Shown: in pieces, positions 4,846-7,519 of the stretch
Layout: every line of letters begins with the position of its first letter
Position numbering within the stretch: the stretch's first letter is position 1
DNA from: Chryseobacterium gleum
GTDB taxonomy: Bacteria > Bacteroidota > Bacteroidia > UBA10329
Direction: 5' to 3'
Length of the DNA: 7,519 bases
Assembly: GCA_945874195.1 (NCBI GenBank)
Contig: CAMCFW010000093.1
Coordinates: 1 to 7,519, forward strand
Translations under genes and position numbers: made by a program
The notes under the pieces: generated by a model
Told to the model about the DNA's origin: nothing
Seen by the model: the letters and a program-made list of their open reading frames with translations, nothing else
Databases searched by the model: none

Positions 4846-7519
4846 GTGAGAAAATCCATTCTGTTCCTCATCCTCACCATTTCCGTTGGTCTCATCGGAA
4901 CCTACTTTTCCAATGCCCTGGACCAGCAGGACGATCAGACCTGTATCGCCAAGATCGTATCCGATGTGCAGCAACTCGACAAGGAACTGTCTCGGTTGTT
5001 GATTCACATTGCTGAAAATGAAATTGAGCTCCACGGTTTGGATGACCTTTGGAATGAAAAAGGCATCGCACTCATGATTTACGATGAGGATCAAGTGGTT
5101 CAATGGACCACCAATGCCGTTCCTTTTCAAGTGACCTTCGACCCTCGGATTCCGCCCGATCAAGGCATCGTGAAGCTGAAGAACGCCTGGTATCTATGCA
5201 GATCGATTGCCGTAGATGGTCAGTTGCTCGTGGCCTATGCCCTGCTCAGCACAGAATACAACTTCGAGAACCGCTACATCTCTCACAGTTGGGGTCCTAG
5301 CATTCAGGGCAACCATCATTTTTCGTTCACGCATGCTACCGACCACGCCTTTCCTGTTCAGCTTTCTGATGGAATGGCAACCGTTGGAATTAGGCACTCT
5401 TTACCGGACAACGACCCCATGTTGACCTGGAACGCCATGATCTGGCTCGTCTTTCTGGCGCTTCTCCTGCTCACACTCTGGCATTCGGCCAATTGGATCT
5501 CGGTCAGCGTCAGCGAGGCGACCGGGCACGTTTTCTTCATTTCGCTTACCGTTGTTCTTCGCGCTCTTATGCTCTGGTGGGAATTGCCCAAAGCCCTTTA
5601 CGACCTTGAGCTTTTTGGCCCTACGCCACATGCCACTTCCGACCTCATTCCATCGTTGGGCGACCTCATGTTTCATCTGCTGGTCATGTCCACTGTGCTC
5701 ATCCGCCTCAGGAAATTGACGGTGCAGCCCGACAACAAGTGGTTTCAGGGCCTGATAGGCGTGGTGCTGCCCGTGTTGATGATATGGCCGGTAGATGCAC
5801 TTTTCGAGATCCTGGTGATCAACTCTTCTTTTTCGCTCGACCTCAACAGCCTTTTCACGCTAAGCCCTTACAGTTTCGTTGGGCTGTTCACCACCTTCTT
5901 CATCCTGTTCAATTTTTATCTGGCCCATCACATCCTTTCGCGCTCGGTGATGGCAGAAAACAGGTCCTTTCGCTTCATAGTGCCGCTTACCCTAGCGTCA
6001 GGTCTAGCCTTATTTCTTCTTCTGGGAGCCGATGCCAACGCTGGCATCATTTCGATGGTAGGCGCTTCAGCGTTGGCATTCCTTATGCTTAGCAGAAGTT
6101 GGCGGCCAAAAGGAATTGAACTCGAATTCAGCACACCGACCATCCTTGCATTTTCGTTGATCGGTTGTGTGATGCTGACGGGTTCGGTGGCCGAGAACGA
6201 ACGCACTTCGCGCATGGCCATGGCCCGAAACATAGATAAACAGCAGGATCCCATAACCGAATTCCTGTTCAACCAACTTGCCACCGAACTCCGTTCAGAC
6301 CGAAAGTTGCGATTGGCACTCACGGCAAGCCCGTTCAGTTCCAGCGAGGTGCTCAGTTATATTCACAGCAAACTGAGCTACGACCACTGGAACCGCTACC
6401 TATCGGTTGTGGATGTTTTCAACGAAGATGGAAGCCTGCTGGTGTCCGATCAGGAACACACCGGACTCAACTATTCCGAATGGCAGAATGCATTCGAGAA
6501 CGCGCGCCCCACCATTTCAGATCAATTGAAATATGTGGACGGAAGTGTTGGAAGCGCTGGCTACTTGGCACGTGTGGAACTGGAAGGCAAGCGAGGGCAG
6601 CAGTCGATAGTCCTTTTCGTGAGATTGACGCCCGAACGAACGGACAACAACATCGGATTTACCGACCTTTTCGTGGATGAAGAGATCAGCAGCCTGAAGG
6701 CCTTGGAGGGCTATTCGTATGCCCTTTACGAACAAGGCGAACTACGGCAACGACACGGCAGTTTCCCCTACAGCCTCTCGTCAAAGGAATATGAACATTT
6801 GGGCGGAGAAGATCCGTTCGTGATCAACGATGGGTTCAGTCATCTTGTATCGAAACCCATGGAAGGGCGAATAGTGGTCGTCAGTCGTTCGTCCTCTCTG
6901 GTGCTGAGTTACCTCACCACATTCTCTTACCTTTTCTTGTTGTATCTGCTGTGTTCGCTTTTGCTCAGCCTGGCCTCGGGCACCTTTTTGCAGCACCCGC
7001 TTGAGCGGCAAAGCTTCCGAAATCGTATCAAGCTGGCCATGGGCTCGGTTTCGTTCATTTCGCTGCTGTTCATCGGTCTGCTCACGGTGCTCTACGTCAT
7101 CAATGGCTACCACAGCCGCAACGTGGAAATGATCTCCGAAAAGTCGAGGTCGGTGCTTATTGAACTTGAAAACAAACTCAAGGATAGGGAAGAATTAGGC
7201 GATGCAGACCGAGTGTTGATAGCTGGGCTGCTCACCAAATTCTCGAAGGTATTCTTCACCGATATCAACCTCTACACCATTGACGGGCGCCTGTTGGCCA
7301 CCTCTCGCCCAAGGCTATACGATGAAGGGCTTTTGGCCGAGGTCATCGACCCCCGGGCCTACACCGAAATGCGCTTCAGCCAGAGGTCAAGTTTCATTCA
7401 GGAAGAAACGATAGGAAACCTCAATTACCTGACCGCCTATGTGCCTTTCAGGAACGAACGGGGCGAGGTGATCGCGTTCATGAGTCTGCCCTACTTTGCT
7501 CGGCAATACGGACTTCAGC
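4846..7519 (+). CDS. Large multi-membrane-segment sensor, probably the N-terminal part of a histidine kinase (3' end outside window)
   Basis: One frame is open from GTG 4846 through the right edge, 891 codons with no stop. GTG is chosen because MRKSILFLILTISVGLIGTY starts with a membrane anchor; the only other nearby in-frame start, TTG 4822, lies inside the predicted promoter. Likely membrane segments are near residues 5-23, 196-213, 228-245, 272-289, 302-325, 344-364, 377-394, 399-415, 430-447, 686-710 and 733-753. This leaves three large extracytoplasmic regions: about 24-195, 448-685 and 755 to the edge. Lys/Arg-rich short loops (286-301, 364-376, 416-425, 711-733) fall on the cytoplasmic side. 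The last region (INLYTIDGRLLATSRPRLYD, then LTAYVPFRNERGEV, then MSLPYFARQ) closely resembles the sensor domain preceding HAMP, HisKA and HATPase domains in Bacteroidota sensor kinases. The catalytic domains are not in the window, so kinase activity is an inference. Confidence 0.8.
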   Translation, partial: MRKSILFLILTISVGLIGTYFSNALDQQDDQTCIAKIVSDVQQLDKELSRLLIHIAENEIELHGLDDLWNEKGIALMIYDEDQVVQWTTNAVPFQVTFDPRIPPDQGIVKLKNAWYLCRSIAVDGQLLVAYALLSTEYNFENRYISHSWGPSIQGNHHFSFTHATDHAFPVQLSDGMATVGIRHSLPDNDPMLTWNAMIWLVFLALLLLTLWHSANWISVSVSEATGHVFFISLTVVLRALMLWWELPKALYDLELFGPTPHATSDLIPSLGDLMFHLLVMSTVLIRLRKLTVQPDNKWFQGLIGVVLPVLMIWPVDALFEILVINSSFSLDLNSLFTLSPYSFVGLFTTFFILFNFYLAHHILSRSVMAENRSFRFIVPLTLASGLALFLLLGADANAGIISMVGASALAFLMLSRSWRPKGIELEFSTPTILAFSLIGCVMLTGSVAENERTSRMAMARNIDKQQDPITEFLFNQLATELRSDRKLRLALTASPFSSSEVLSYIHSKLSYDHWNRYLSVVDVFNEDGSLLVSDQEHTGLNYSEWQNAFENARPTISDQLKYVDGSVGSAGYLARVELEGKRGQQSIVLFVRLTPERTDNNIGFTDLFVDEEISSLKALEGYSYALYEQGELRQRHGSFPYSLSSKEYEHLGGEDPFVINDGFSHLVSKPMEGRIVVVSRSSSLVLSYLTTFSYLFLLYLLCSLLLSLASGTFLQHPLERQSFRNRIKLAMGSVSFISLLFIGLLTVLYVINGYHSRNVEMISEKSRSVLIELENKLKDREELGDADRVLIAGLLTKFSKVFFTDINLYTIDGRLLATSRPRLYDEGLLAEVIDPRAYTEMRFSQRSSFIQEETIGNLNYLTAYVPFRNERGEVIAFMSLPYFARQYGLQ

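Noticed and set aside
5739..6323. Alternative frames inside the sensor gene (plus 5739-6092 and minus 5928-6323)
   Set aside because: Both fall within the uninterrupted sensor frame from 4846 and resemble low-quality out-of-frame translations rich in Arg, Ser and Pro.

Overview
The window looks like a chromosome fragment from a Bacteroidota bacterium, most likely a Flavobacteriales-type environmental lineage. Four consecutive plus-strand genes encode exported proteins that end in type A sorting domains of the type IX secretion system (T9SS), which is confined to that phylum. Start codons lack Shine-Dalgarno sequences, two genes are preceded by the Bacteroidota -7 element TAnnTTTG, and the fifth gene is a large multi-membrane-segment sensor of a kind common in the phylum. 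All five genes are on the plus strand, and both edges cut through genes.

Layout. Bases 1-696 are the 3' end of an unrecognised T9SS cargo gene that is clearly more AT-rich than what follows. Bases 697-880 are non-coding, carry a GC-rich hairpin and look like a dispersed repeat. Bases 881-2962 encode a complete M43 (pappalysin/cytophagalysin-like) zinc metalloprotease with a PKD-like domain, a jelly-roll-like domain and a sorting domain. Bases 3011-3862 and 3947-4801 are two tandem paralogues, each with a signal peptide, a lamin-tail domain (LTD), a short two-cysteine linker and a sorting domain. A strong intrinsic terminator lies between them. Bases 4846-7519 are the 5' part (891 codons) of a GTG-initiated membrane sensor, probably a histidine kinase whose catalytic part lies beyond the right edge.

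How the genes may work together. The first four products should cross the inner membrane by Sec, cross the outer membrane by T9SS, and end up on the surface or outside the cell. Only the protease has a predictable chemistry. The LTD proteins are probably adhesive or structural surface proteins. The sensor appears to have its own promoter, and nothing in the sequence shows that it controls the secreted genes. I see no CRISPR array, tRNA, rRNA, transposase or recognisable defence system. The most unusual points are the intergenic element at a composition boundary, the paired LTD paralogues with their conserved cysteines, and the three-sensor-loop topology of the kinase-like protein.
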